Below, piece after piece: positions 9,966 through 18,289 of a stretch of 39,389 nt of DNA. The notes below the pieces were generated by a model, which was not told the DNA's origin, ran no database searches, and worked only from the letters and a program-made list of their open reading frames with translations. Source of the DNA: Planctomycetota bacterium (GTDB lineage Bacteria; Planctomycetota; Planctomycetia; Pirellulales; Pirellulaceae); NCBI GenBank assembly GCA_017303505.1, contig JAFLCP010000068.1:1-39389 (forward strand), read 5' to 3'. Positions within the stretch are counted from its first letter, which is position 1. The number at the start of each line of letters is the position of its first letter. The translations under genes were made by a program, and so were the position numbers.

Positions 9966-11099
9966 CTACAGTGTGACCAACTTGGGGGCACGCGGGTCTC
10001 GATTGCGATTGGCTTCAATGGCTCGCTGTTCTAACGCGGGATCCACCAATTGATAAAAGACGTCGCGTTGGCGCGGCTCAAATCCCAATTCACTAATGGC
10101 CGCTCGGATTTGATCTAAGGTCAAATAATGAACGGTGCCAGCCTCGGCCACCACATTCTCTTCGATCATCAGACTTCCCATATCGTTCGCACCATACAAA
10201 AGTGCTAACTGACCAATCTTCAAGCCCTGAGTCACCCAACTGCTTTGAATGTTGGGAATGTTGTCTAAATAAAGTCTCGATATTGCTTGCGTTCGCAAAT
10301 ATTCAAAGCTTCCAGCAGGCGGAACATGGCTCATGTCAGTGTGATCTGGCTGGAAAGTCCAGCAAATGTAAGCTTTGAATCCATGCGTTTCATCTTGCAA
10401 TGTTCGCAAACGTTCAAGATGTTCAACTCGTTCTTCGAGTGTTTCGACATGCCCAAACATCATCGTCGCCGAGCTTGTTCCACCGAGTTGATGCCACACA
10501 CGCATCACGTTTAACCAATCATCCGTCAGCACTTTGCCGCGAGTGATTTCTTTACGAACTCGATCGACTAAAATCTCTGCTCCACCACCAGGCAAGCTCC
10601 CCATGCCTGCTGCTTTGAGCCGTTGCAATACCGTCTCGAGAGGGAGCTTGTTCACTTTGGTAAAGTGATAAATTTCCGGTGGGCTGAAGCCGTGGATATT
10701 GATCATCGGAAATTTCGATTTGATATCCGAGAGCATCTCCTCGTACCAATCCAATTTGAACTGCGGATGCAAGCCACCTTGCAGCAAAATTTGATTTCCA
10801 CCGAGCTCAACTGTCTCTGCAACTTTGCTTAAGAGTTCTTCGCGCGACAGCACATAACCTTCTTCGCTTTTAGGAGTACGATAGAAGGCACAGAAGTCGC
10901 AGACCGCGGTGCAAACATTGGTATAGTTGATGTTGCGGTCGATGTTGTAGGTTCGATACGACTCAGGGTGCATTCGGCGGCTAATCTCATCGGCCGCTTT
11001 TCCCAACGCAGTTAGGTCGCGACATTTCATCAACTCGCAGCCTTCTTCGTAGCTGATTCGTTCGCCAGCAACCGCTTTATCAATAATGCGTTGACTCAT
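9966..11099 (-). CDS. mqnC: Cyclic dehypoxanthinyl futalosine synthase (MqnC)
   Basis: A 377-residue radical SAM enzyme of the futalosine route to menaquinone. It cyclises dehypoxanthine futalosine to the cyclic form. The iron-sulfur cluster cysteines are C63, C67 and C70 in NVCTAVCDFCAFYRTP, the CxxxCxxC motif followed by the family's CAFYR segment. GGNQILLQGG, INIHGFSPPEI and LPGGGAEIL are further conserved blocks of the MqnC/MqnE/CofH group. QSSWVTQG and GANDMGSLMIEENVV close the barrel. It overlaps the upstream mqnA by 4 bp (ATGA-type overlap), so the two are translationally coupled. MqnC is preferred over MqnE because of the strong match to the YNIDRNINYTN...CAFYR pattern; the rest of the pathway (MqnB, MqnD, MqnE) is not in the window. 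Confidence 0.94.
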   Translation of the reverse strand: MSQRIIDKAVAGERISYEEGCELMKCRDLTALGKAADEISRRMHPESYRTYNIDRNINYTNVCTAVCDFCAFYRTPKSEEGYVLSREELLSKVAETVELGGNQILLQGGLHPQFKLDWYEEMLSDIKSKFPMINIHGFSPPEIYHFTKVNKLPLETVLQRLKAAGMGSLPGGGAEILVDRVRKEITRGKVLTDDWLNVMRVWHQLGGTSSATMMFGHVETLEERVEHLERLRTLQDETHGFKAYICWTFQPDHTDMSHVPPAGSFEYLRTQAISRLYLDNIPNIQSSWVTQGLKIGQLALLYGANDMGSLMIEENVVAEAGTVHYLTLDQIRAAISELGFEPRQRDVFYQLVDPALEQRAIEANRNRDPRAPKLVTL

Positions 11100-11905
11100 C
11101 TCACACTCTCTGCGTAACGGAAAGGAACACGACCAGCCGGAGCCAATCCTCGTCTCACGGCCGCTTCATAGAATTTTTCCAAGCCACTTCTTTGCTCAGG
11201 ACCTAAATGGAAATGCAAGAACTCGCGGAAGTATCGCAAACACATTTCATAACTCAATCCGTAAGTCTCCGCTTCCCGTGCGGCAATTTGTTCAGCGATG
11301 TCTAAGCCGTGGTCGCGGGCATTCGATAAGACGTCCGCTAATTCGTGCGATTCAAAGCCGGATCGGGCGACCCACATGGCGAACACACATGGATAGCCTG
11401 ACCATTGCTTCCACTTTTGCCCAATGTCCCAATTTGCCACCCAATCTCCATCGATCGGCTTCATCGCTCGATCGCCAATGATGAGAATCGCGTCGGCGTT
11501 GGCTTGATGCCAATCTGCATCGATGGGAAGCGGAACTGTTTCGGGCTTGATGCCGTAATTTTCGTAAAGAAGTATCTGCGTCAGGGCAGCGCTGGTCCGC
11601 GAGCCTTCGTCGAGGGCGAGTGTCTTTACCTCAGCAGGTGGAACGCGAAATAACACACGTACGCTCCAGACCGGCCCGAGACTCGCAATACAGGCATCCG
11701 AAATGATCGTGTAATCTTCGCCCCGAAAAAACTCCACCGCAGGAATCAACGCAACATCCAATTGTCCTGAGGCAAGCTGATCTGCCAGGCGACTGGGGAG
11801 GTCAAAACTCAGGCGGATTGGCGACGAACAACCTGGGACGTCGGTGCGATCGAGTCCCTCGACCAGCGGTTTGGTGTTCAGATAGGATACAGCACCGATC
11901 CGCAT
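11096..11905 (-). CDS. mqnA: Chorismate dehydratase (MqnA)
   Basis: A 269-residue MqnA, which dehydrates chorismate to 3-enolpyruvylbenzoate, the first committed step of the futalosine menaquinone pathway. The N-terminus RIGAVSYLNTKPLVEGL is the diagnostic family start. A periplasmic-binding-protein-like fold follows, with DLPSRLADQLASGQLDVALIPAVEF, the SRTSAALTQILL segment and the late GDRAM and YPCVFAMW blocks. It is first in a two-gene operon with mqnC and probably uses the same promoter in the 132-bp gap at 11906-12037. Presence of MqnA rather than MenF/MenD points to futalosine-dependent menaquinone synthesis, typical of several planctomycetes. Confidence 0.94.
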   Translation of the reverse strand: MRIGAVSYLNTKPLVEGLDRTDVPGCSSPIRLSFDLPSRLADQLASGQLDVALIPAVEFFRGEDYTIISDACIASLGPVWSVRVLFRVPPAEVKTLALDEGSRTSAALTQILLYENYGIKPETVPLPIDADWHQANADAILIIGDRAMKPIDGDWVANWDIGQKWKQWSGYPCVFAMWVARSGFESHELADVLSNARDHGLDIAEQIAAREAETYGLSYEMCLRYFREFLHFHLGPEQRSGLEKFYEAAVRRGLAPAGRVPFRYAESVR

Positions 11906-12037
11906 TTTCCGATTTTCCCCAAAATTTCCCCGATTTCGCGCCTAAAGCGGCCCAAATTATAGCCGAGCGGCCTCGGTTGCTCTAGGTGCCAGAGCATCCC
12001 CAAAAGCCCGCGTATTAAGGGAAGTACCGCATTTCAC

Positions 12038-12778
12038 CTACGAAAGTAACGGGTATTGGGCAAGGAATTTGTCCGCTGCTTCGATTAGCGTTTCAGGAAG
12101 CTCTTGACGCCACAGCGCTGGGAGTGGTGCGGCAACTTGAACGACCTTCGCGTTTTGAGGGTTTCGGAATTGAACGATAGCCGAATGCAACGCCAACGAA
12201 GTTCTTTCACCACGGCTATCAACTTCACCCCATTGCCGGTCATCTCCATAACACCAGTCTCCGACAACAGTATGACCACGACTGGCCGACTGTATTCGGA
12301 TTTGATGCATGCGCCCCGTTTTTAATTCGATGTCCAGTAAAGATATTCCGTCCGCGCTTGCCAGAACGGAGTAATCGAGTTCCGCATTTTTGGCTCCCTC
12401 AGTATCCGCTGTGGTAATCTCGGCCACTGGTCTGTCGGGAATCTTGCGAACAAAATCGAGCCATGTCCCTGATAACTGAGGAGGTATGCCACGCACTGCA
12501 GCCAAATAGCGTTTGTGAACCTTGCGGCTATGGAACTGTTCCCCTAATCGTTGCAGTGCGCGTTGATTTCGAGCGATGATCAACGTGCCCGATGTACCGC
12601 GATCGAGCCGATGTGGTAGCCCGACAAACGGTACCGCAGGAGAATCCGGATTCTTCCATTGCTCACGCAATACCGTTTCGACACTCTCAATCCCATGCGC
12701 GGCCTGCGTAAACAGCCCTGACGGCTTATCAATCACCGCAAAAAAAGAGTCGATTAAAAGAACTGGGATCGATGTCAT
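12038..12778 (-). CDS. RluA-family pseudouridine synthase
   Basis: A 246-residue RluA-type RNA pseudouridine synthase. The catalytic Asp lies in HRLDRGTSG (D59 from the chosen start), preceded by VIDKPSGL and followed by KVHKRYLAAVRG and GRMHQIRIQ, all hallmarks of the family. There is no N-terminal S4 RNA-binding domain, so it resembles the short RluA/TruC-like subgroup. It should modify rRNA or tRNA, but the target is not deducible. I chose the ATG at 12778; an upstream start at 12826 would add 16 residues of unlike composition. Neither has a clear Shine-Dalgarno. It is divergent from the H4MPT cluster. Confidence 0.9.
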   Translation of the reverse strand: MTSIPVLLIDSFFAVIDKPSGLFTQAAHGIESVETVLREQWKNPDSPAVPFVGLPHRLDRGTSGTLIIARNQRALQRLGEQFHSRKVHKRYLAAVRGIPPQLSGTWLDFVRKIPDRPVAEITTADTEGAKNAELDYSVLASADGISLLDIELKTGRMHQIRIQSASRGHTVVGDWCYGDDRQWGEVDSRGERTSLALHSAIVQFRNPQNAKVVQVAAPLPALWRQELPETLIEAADKFLAQYPLLS

Positions 12779-12797
12779 GGTTATACTAAGAAAAAAA

Positions 12798-12856
12798 CGA
12801 GGAACCCCGGCCACGTACAACCACAATCGTAGTTGACTAAAATTTAGGGTTCCTCG
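12798..12856. promoter_or_regulatory. Inverted repeat in the divergent rluA / H4MPT-cluster intergenic region
   Basis: CGAGGAACCC (12798-12807) and its exact reverse complement GGGTTCCTCG (12847-12856) flank a 39-bp A/T-rich centre. They lie between two divergent genes, where both promoters must be. This could be a binding site pair for a regulator or a leader hairpin. No -10/-35 pair with acceptable spacing was found. Confidence 0.4.
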
Positions 12857-12919
12857 CCTAAGTTGTATTTTGTACCTCTTGCATCGAAGAGGTCAAGTAG
12901 AGAGTGATTTGGTCTTGGC

Positions 12920-14368
12920 ATGAGCGAGATACCTTACAGTCAGTTCCGCTATCAGTTTGTGACCGGCAAACTGGCTGCTGCCGCAACCAAAGATATTGTG
13001 GCTTCACTCCAAAAAACATTTGGCTTCGCTTGTTATGTCGATGTGCTTCCCATTACCGTCGCCGCTTTGATCACACCCAAATGGTTGCAACGAAATTTGC
13101 CACTGCGAGACGATGTCGATTACATTGTCTTGCCAGGCTACCTCGAAGCGGTTCTTGACGATATCAAGAAGATTCTTCCAGACATCGCCGACAAGTTTCT
13201 ATGCGGGCCTAAAGACATACGAAATCTTCCGCAACTCTTCGGCAGAAAGAAACTCACGTTGGATGATTATGGCGATTACAACATCAAGATCTTAGCAGAG
13301 ATCAATCATGCTCCTCGCTATGACCTCAAGAGTCTCATCGAAACAGCGAAACGCCTGAAGCAGTCGGGGGCAGACATTATCGATATTGGTTGTGATCCCA
13401 ACTCGCGCTGGAATAACATTGGCGATACATTTCGAGCGCTCCGAGCTGAAGGTTTTAATCTCTCCGTAGACAGTTTCGATGCATGGGAAGTCCAACAAGC
13501 TTGCGATGCTGGCGCTGAACTCGTTTTGAGCGTCAATAGCTCGAACATCGAAGCAAGTTTAGATTGGGGGAAAGAAGTTGTCTTAATCCCAGATCGAATT
13601 GGAACCTTGGAAGGTCTGGAGGAAAACATCGAGTGGTTGGTTCGTTACAACTCCATGTTTCGAATCGATCCCATTCTTGAGCCGCTCGGTTGTGGATTTG
13701 CGGCCTCACTAGATCGTTATCAAGTTGCTCGCCGTCGGTGGCCCGATGTACCGATGTTGATGGGGATTGGAAATATCACCGAACTTACCGACTGCGATAG
13801 TGCGGGGATCAACGTTCTGTTGTTGGGGATATGTCAGGAGCTCAAGATTCTTAGCGTATTAACGACGCAAGTGATCAATTGGGCGAGCACCTCGGTCGAA
13901 GAATGTCATTTGGCACGTATGTTGGTTCATTACGCCGAACGGAATGGCGTCCCACCAAAGCATCTTGAACCGAAATTGGTCATGCTTCGCGATCCCAAAC
14001 TGAATCGATTTTCCAGCCAAGTACTGGAACAATTGGCGAGTAGTATTCGCGACAATAACTATCGGATCTTTGCTCAAGAGGGGGAAATTCATGTGCTAAG
14101 TGCCCAACTCCACTTGCACCATTCTGACCCCTATGAGCTAATGGAAATGCTCATGAAGCAGCCTCAAGTCACCAACATCGACGCGAGTCATGCCTTCTAC
14201 CTGGGCTTTGAAATGTCCAAGGCTCATACAGCCCTAACACTGAACAAACAGTACGAACAGGACGAAGCGTTGAATTGGGGCTTTCTTACCCGCCCCGAAA
14301 AACACCATCGCCTAAGTCGCACTGGCCGTTCGATCGATAACCCGCCATCTGAAAAAACAGAATCGTAG
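12920..14368 (+). CDS. Dihydropteroate synthase-like protein (archaeal/H4MPT type)
   Basis: A 482-residue protein with a pterin-binding TIM barrel at about 120-350. Blocks seen are ILAEINHAPRYD (124-135), ADIIDIGCDPNS (151-162), LSVDSF (181-186), ILEPLGCGFAASLDRY (252-267) and MLMGIGNITELTD (279-291). These follow the DHPS strand order and match the archaeal DHPS-related family known from methanogens. Classical FolP is about 280 residues; this one has a 115-residue N-terminal and a 130-residue C-terminal extension. In H4MPT synthesis such a protein is a candidate to join the pterin pyrophosphate to the ribofuranosylaminobenzene moiety. It leads a plus-strand cluster with pabB (5-bp gap), pabA, DUF447 and RFAP synthase, which supports that role. 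Exact reaction is inferred. Confidence 0.88.
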   Translation: MSEIPYSQFRYQFVTGKLAAAATKDIVASLQKTFGFACYVDVLPITVAALITPKWLQRNLPLRDDVDYIVLPGYLEAVLDDIKKILPDIADKFLCGPKDIRNLPQLFGRKKLTLDDYGDYNIKILAEINHAPRYDLKSLIETAKRLKQSGADIIDIGCDPNSRWNNIGDTFRALRAEGFNLSVDSFDAWEVQQACDAGAELVLSVNSSNIEASLDWGKEVVLIPDRIGTLEGLEENIEWLVRYNSMFRIDPILEPLGCGFAASLDRYQVARRRWPDVPMLMGIGNITELTDCDSAGINVLLLGICQELKILSVLTTQVINWASTSVEECHLARMLVHYAERNGVPPKHLEPKLVMLRDPKLNRFSSQVLEQLASSIRDNNYRIFAQEGEIHVLSAQLHLHHSDPYELMEMLMKQPQVTNIDASHAFYLGFEMSKAHTALTLNKQYEQDEALNWGFLTRPEKHHRLSRTGRSIDNPPSEKTES

Positions 14369-14373
14369 CTCGA

Positions 14374-15795
14374 ATGCTTCCCCTGGTACAACGACTTGAG
14401 CGAGTTCCCGACGTGACGCATGCGTTGCGAGCGTTCAGTACGCTGCCACGAGTCTGCTTGTTGGAAAGTGCGAAAGTTTTACCCGAACTGGGGCGTTATT
14501 CTTTCTTGATGGCAGATCCGTTTGCAATCTCGACCTGCGACCGCATTGATGCGGATCCCTTCGCGGAAGCCGAATCGCTTTTGCAAAAGTACACCGCCAA
14601 GACCATCGAAGGCTTGCCACCTTTCCAAGGTGGAGCGGCTGGGGTTTTGAGCTATGAGTTGGGCGGGTGCTTTGAAAAGATACCCGTTGCGAAGCATAAC
14701 GAGTTTCCAATCCCCCTGCTCTCTTTAGGCTTTTATGATGTGGTCTTAGCTTGGGATCATGCCGAAGAAAAAGCTTGGCTCATTTCCCATGGTTGGCCAG
14801 AAACGACAGAAGATGCCAGAGTTCAACGCGCGACAGAGAGATTAAAACAATTCCAGACACTGCTCGAAACCAGCTCCAGCAAACCGGTCCCACCGAATCC
14901 ATTGAGTTCAACCACCGCGTCCAAGACTACAAATTTCGATAACCATTTCCCAGCTCCCTGGTGTGGCAACTTTTCTTCTGCCGGTTATCGTCAAGCAATC
15001 CAAAAAGCGATTGATTACATTTACGCAGGCGATATCTTTCAAGTCAATTTATCGCAACGTTGGATTCACCCCGCTGTGTGCCCATCGCTCGAATTGTACT
15101 TGGAACTGCGGGCTGTCAACCCCGCTCCTTTTGCAGCCTATATCGATATGGATGGCACGGAGATCCTCAGCGCTTCACCAGAACGATTTCTTCGCATGCG
15201 CGATCGACACATCGAGACGCGCCCCATCAAGGGAACACGTTTGCGAAGCCCACATCCACTTGTCGATCTATGGGTGGGAGATAGTTTGACAGAGAGCCGT
15301 AAAGATCGAGCTGAGAATTTGATGATTGTCGATTTGCTCAGGAATGATCTGTCGCGGGTCTGCGATATTGAATCGGTGCGTGTTACCCAATTGTGTGGAG
15401 TCGAACGGTATCAGTATGTAGTGCATCTAGTGAGCGCGGTTGAAGGTATCTTGGCGAACGATGTACCCGCGTTCGATTTGCTGCGAGCCACGTTTCCAGG
15501 CGGCTCAATTACGGGAGCTCCCAAAGTTCGCGCCATGGAAATCATTGCAGAGCTTGAACCGACTACACGTGGAGCCTATTGCGGTTGCATTGGCTACATA
15601 GGTTTCGACGGCACCATGGATTGGAATATCGCCATCCGAACGATCACCGCCCAACAAGGTTGGTGGCAAGTGCAAGCTGGCGGTGGCATCGTGGCCGATA
15701 GCGACCCAAATTCGGAAGAGTCAGAAACCTGGCACAAAGCCCAAGGTTTAGTGCGCGCGATCGACCTAGTAAACCATAGGCATCGCCACACATGA
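14374..15795 (+). CDS. pabB: Aminodeoxychorismate synthase component I (PabB)
   Basis: A 473-residue chorismate-binding enzyme making 4-amino-4-deoxychorismate from chorismate and ammonia delivered by PabA. The key evidence is PIKGT (K286), the Lys motif of PabB enzymes, where anthranilate synthase TrpE has PIAGT. Other conserved blocks are IFQVNLSQRW (221-230), SASPERFL (267-273), DRAENLMIVDLLRNDLSRV and PGGSITGAPKVRAMEII. The N-terminal barrel half is divergent, as is usual. It begins 5 bp after the DHPS-like gene and overlaps pabA by 4 bp. 4-Aminobenzoate feeds both folate and H4MPT; being next to RFAP synthase suggests dedication to the latter. Confidence 0.94.
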   Translation: MLPLVQRLERVPDVTHALRAFSTLPRVCLLESAKVLPELGRYSFLMADPFAISTCDRIDADPFAEAESLLQKYTAKTIEGLPPFQGGAAGVLSYELGGCFEKIPVAKHNEFPIPLLSLGFYDVVLAWDHAEEKAWLISHGWPETTEDARVQRATERLKQFQTLLETSSSKPVPPNPLSSTTASKTTNFDNHFPAPWCGNFSSAGYRQAIQKAIDYIYAGDIFQVNLSQRWIHPAVCPSLELYLELRAVNPAPFAAYIDMDGTEILSASPERFLRMRDRHIETRPIKGTRLRSPHPLVDLWVGDSLTESRKDRAENLMIVDLLRNDLSRVCDIESVRVTQLCGVERYQYVVHLVSAVEGILANDVPAFDLLRATFPGGSITGAPKVRAMEIIAELEPTTRGAYCGCIGYIGFDGTMDWNIAIRTITAQQGWWQVQAGGGIVADSDPNSEESETWHKAQGLVRAIDLVNHRHRHT

Positions 15796-16460
15796 TATTG
15801 ATCATCGATAACTACGATAGCTTCGTCTTCAACATCGATCGTTACCTGCGACGACTGGGGCAACAAACCGAAGTCCTACGCAATGATCGGATCAGCTCCG
15901 CTGAAATTCTAGAGCGCGGCTACACCGCCATTATCATTTCCCCCGGACCTCAAACGCCAAACGAAGCTGGCAATACGTTATCCATTATCAAGGATTGCAG
16001 TCGCATTCCGATCCTTGGCGTTTGCTTAGGGCATCAAGCGATTGGTCAAGCGTTTGGCGGCCAGGTCGTTCGAGCCCCACGCCCCATTCATGGCCAAACA
16101 AGCCAGATCGAGCATAATGCAACAGGCATCTTTGACGGGATACCCAATCCGATGCAAGTCGCTCGATATCATTCGCTGGTGGTCGAAAGAGATTCATTGC
16201 CCCACGATCTCGAGTTACTCGCGACTTGCGAACCGAACCTCGTTATGGCCATCAAACATCGAGAGCTTCCGATCTGGGGTGTACAATTCCATCCAGAGTC
16301 AATCATGACCATGGGTGGCTTTCGTTTGTTGGCCAACTTTCTCACACTCACCCAGCACACCGTAAAACTGCCGATCCCCGAGAGCGATTTTATAGGCAAC
16401 GTTGGGCTGCGAGAAGAAAATGAGGATGGGGAGATTTGGGAGAAAATTAGGTGGGAGTGA
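15792..16460 (+). CDS. pabA: Aminodeoxychorismate/anthranilate synthase glutamine amidotransferase (PabA)
   Basis: A 222-residue class I glutamine amidotransferase supplying ammonia to PabB. The triad is visible: Cys78 in GVCLGHQAI, and His167 and Glu169 in QFHPES. DNYDSFVFN at 6-14 and SPGPQTP at 50-56 are the usual glutamine-site blocks. PabA and TrpG cannot be told apart by sequence alone, but the 4-bp overlap with a Lys-type PabB assigns it here. The C-terminus runs about 25 residues past the usual end, and its stop codon is the first three bases of the 8-bp tandem array that begins at 16458. The repeat may therefore have reshaped the C-terminus. Confidence 0.94.
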   Translation: MILIIDNYDSFVFNIDRYLRRLGQQTEVLRNDRISSAEILERGYTAIIISPGPQTPNEAGNTLSIIKDCSRIPILGVCLGHQAIGQAFGGQVVRAPRPIHGQTSQIEHNATGIFDGIPNPMQVARYHSLVVERDSLPHDLELLATCEPNLVMAIKHRELPIWGVQFHPESIMTMGGFRLLANFLTLTQHTVKLPIPESDFIGNVGLREENEDGEIWEKIRWE

Positions 16461-16513
16461 TTCAGTGATTCAGTGATTCAGTGATTCAGTGATTCAGTGA
16501 TTCAGTGATTCAG
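16458..16513. repeat. Octanucleotide microsatellite, seven perfect copies of TGATTCAG
   Basis: Seven uninterrupted copies of TGATTCAG start at the pabA stop codon (TGA of the first copy). They run directly into a second array of a different unit. The same octamer forms an array at 22271-22302. Such perfect arrays are prone to slippage, so the copy number may vary between isolates. Confidence 0.97.
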
Positions 16514-16569
16514 TGTGAAGTGTGAAGTGTGAAGTGTGAAGTGTGAAGTGTGAAGTGTGAAGTGTGAAG
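16514..16569. repeat. Heptanucleotide microsatellite, eight perfect copies of TGTGAAG
   Basis: Eight uninterrupted copies of TGTGAAG follow the octamer array without a gap. Together the two arrays fill 112 bp of the 179-bp space between pabA and the DUF447 gene. The two units could have arisen from each other by a small change (TGATTCAG to TGTGAAG). Confidence 0.97.
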
Positions 16570-16578
16570 TGTTTTCCA

Positions 16579-16605
16579 CTGAATCACTGAAAACTGAATC
16601 ACTGA
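16579..16605. repeat. Inverted copies of the octamer (CTGAATCA) downstream of the arrays
   Basis: CTGAATCACTGAA (579-591 within this kilobase) and CTGAATCACTGAA again (594-606) are exact reverse complements of the octamer array. RNA from this region can form a 13-bp hairpin closing a loop that contains the TGTGAAG array, or a smaller AGTG-TTTTC-CACT hairpin. It could act as an attenuator or partial terminator inside the operon. No long T-run follows. Confidence 0.7.
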
Positions 16606-16639
16606 ACCACTAATGCTGAACCACTATAAAGGTTTTATA

Positions 16640-17215
16640 ATGCCCTTGATCATCGAAGGAATTCTCGCGACGGAACATGAAGATGGTTCGTTGCACTATG
16701 CGCCGATGGGGCCTGTGGTGAATCGAGAGCTCACCCACTGGACACTTAAACCATTTCAAACTTCAACCACCTTTCGCAACCTGCAACGAACACGAAGGGG
16801 TGTTTTTCATGTCACCGACGATTGTTACCTCTTGGCTGCAGCTGCCATTGGCATCAAAGTCGAGGTGACCGCCTATCGTGAACCAAACCTGGGCTGGATC
16901 TTGACTGATGCGTGCCATTGGTATGCGTTGAGATTTGATGAATTAGATGTCTCGCAAGATAGGGCAGTAGCCACCGGGACCGTCATCCGTCAGAATAGTA
17001 GTCGACCATTTTGGGGGTGGAATCGCGGGAAACATGCGGTTTTGGAAGCCGCCATTCTGGCGACGCGGAAGCATATTCTCACTCGAGAACAAATTGTGCA
17101 AGAATGGGATTGGTTGGTGATTCGCGTCCAAAAAACTGGCGGAGACCAAGAACACCGCGCTATGAAGATGTTAGCTGACTTTTTGGAATTACCTTACGCA
17201 CTACCGCTTGGGTAA
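16640..17215 (+). CDS. DUF447-family flavoprotein-like protein
   Basis: About 191 residues, resembling DUF447 (PF04289), a mainly archaeal family with a flavin-reductase-like split barrel; archaeal members have been crystallised with FMN (from memory). Visible features are IIEGILATEHEDGSLHYAPMGP at the N-terminus (the family's 'plans for the product' strand pair), RTRRGVFHVTDD, and a C-terminal NRGKHAVLEAAILATR helix. Function is unknown. Lying between pabA and RFAP synthase, it is a candidate for a H4MPT biosynthesis step, perhaps a reductase. I chose the ATG at 16640 because AAAGG lies about 8 bases upstream; the ATG at 16613 would add 9 residues. The promoter side is separated from pabA by the microsatellite. 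Confidence 0.8.
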   Translation: MPLIIEGILATEHEDGSLHYAPMGPVVNRELTHWTLKPFQTSTTFRNLQRTRRGVFHVTDDCYLLAAAAIGIKVEVTAYREPNLGWILTDACHWYALRFDELDVSQDRAVATGTVIRQNSSRPFWGWNRGKHAVLEAAILATRKHILTREQIVQEWDWLVIRVQKTGGDQEHRAMKMLADFLELPYALPLG

Positions 17216-17238
17216 ACGGCTGATGGGGCTCGTGGGTT

Positions 17239-18255
17239 ATGTGGAAAATCACCACTGGATCGCGTTTGCACTGCGGACTGCTCGAAACAGCGCCGGGCCA
17301 TCCCTTTCGCTTTGGTGGAATTGGGATGATGGTGGACTCTCCTTCGGTGGTCGCAGTGTTACGACGCGGACCAACGGGAACTGGCATCAAAGTGCATGGA
17401 AGTCAACTTCGCGAGCGCCTTGAAAAACAAATATCACTTGCCCATGCGTTGAATTTTTATGTCGATCCGGCAGGCGGCGATCTTGAACTGGTCCAAACGC
17501 CTCGTCAGCATGCAGGCTTTGGAACCGGAACACAACTCGCTTGCGCAGCGGCTTCGTTAATTAAAGCCCAATGGATGCATACGACACCCAGCGGATCTTT
17601 GGGACAGTACGCGAACGGACCTGTACCAATGGATCAAATTTGGGAAAGCGCTACAGAGCTGATTCAATGGAGTGGACGCGGCAAGCGGTCGACCATCGGT
17701 GCATTTGGGTTTCTTCAAGGTGGCTTAATTGTCGATCAAGGACATAACGATCAGGGCTATGGTCAGTTGGGCCAAAGACTGGACCAGTTAGAATCGTTGC
17801 GGGTCGTCTTGGCCACCCCTCATCAAATTTCTACAGTCAGTGGCGGAGAAGAAGATCGGATGATGGCCGAAGTCGCTTCAAAACCGAATCCACATCGCCA
17901 TGAAATGTGGGAACTGATTGGCCAAGTGATTGTCCCCGCCGCTCAGCAGCGACAATGGGACGTTTTCGGCACCGCGCTGCATGAATATGGAAAACTCGCT
18001 GGCGTTCAATTTGCCCCAATCCAAGGTGGCATCTATCGAAACGATCAAGTTGCTGAGTTAGTTTCGCGCATGCAACGATTGGGTTTAGGTGGCGTCTGCC
18101 AAAGCAGCTGGGGCCCCACGGTATTCGGCTTAACCGACGATGACGAACGAGCAACACGCACTGCCAATCAACTTACAGAATACTACAACGGCGAGGTAAC
18201 CATTCAAGTAACGCAAGTTCGCAACCATGGAGCGACATTGGAACTTTTTTCCTAG
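17239..18255 (+). CDS. mptG: Beta-ribofuranosylaminobenzene 5'-phosphate synthase (RFAP synthase)
   Basis: A 338-residue GHMP-fold enzyme that condenses 4-aminobenzoate with PRPP, releasing CO2 and pyrophosphate, to give RFAP. This is the first committed step of methanopterin synthesis. Diagnostic blocks are SRLHCGLLE (8-16), FGGIGMMVD (25-33), HAGFGTGTQLACA (91-103, the GHMP phosphate-binding loop), SGRGKRSTIGAFGF (145-158) and QSSWGPTVFGL near 290. Length matches archaeal and methylotroph homologues. It starts 23 bp after the DUF447 gene and ends the plus-strand cluster. Among bacteria this gene is known mainly from methylotrophic Proteobacteria and Planctomycetes, so its presence implies H4MPT-linked C1 metabolism elsewhere in the genome. 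Confidence 0.95.
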   Translation: MWKITTGSRLHCGLLETAPGHPFRFGGIGMMVDSPSVVAVLRRGPTGTGIKVHGSQLRERLEKQISLAHALNFYVDPAGGDLELVQTPRQHAGFGTGTQLACAAASLIKAQWMHTTPSGSLGQYANGPVPMDQIWESATELIQWSGRGKRSTIGAFGFLQGGLIVDQGHNDQGYGQLGQRLDQLESLRVVLATPHQISTVSGGEEDRMMAEVASKPNPHRHEMWELIGQVIVPAAQQRQWDVFGTALHEYGKLAGVQFAPIQGGIYRNDQVAELVSRMQRLGLGGVCQSSWGPTVFGLTDDDERATRTANQLTEYYNGEVTIQVTQVRNHGATLELFS

Positions 18256-18289
18256 ACCAATATCGCTCCTGCTGAATCGACAAGGCAAC

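Noticed and set aside
14374..15795. Anthranilate synthase TrpE
   Set aside because: The motif is PIKGT (Lys) and not PIAGT, which marks the PabB type, and the surrounding genes belong to 4-aminobenzoate and H4MPT synthesis.
16458..16606. CRISPR-like array
   Set aside because: The repeats are directly adjacent 7- and 8-bp units without unique spacers, and no cas gene is present. It is a microsatellite.
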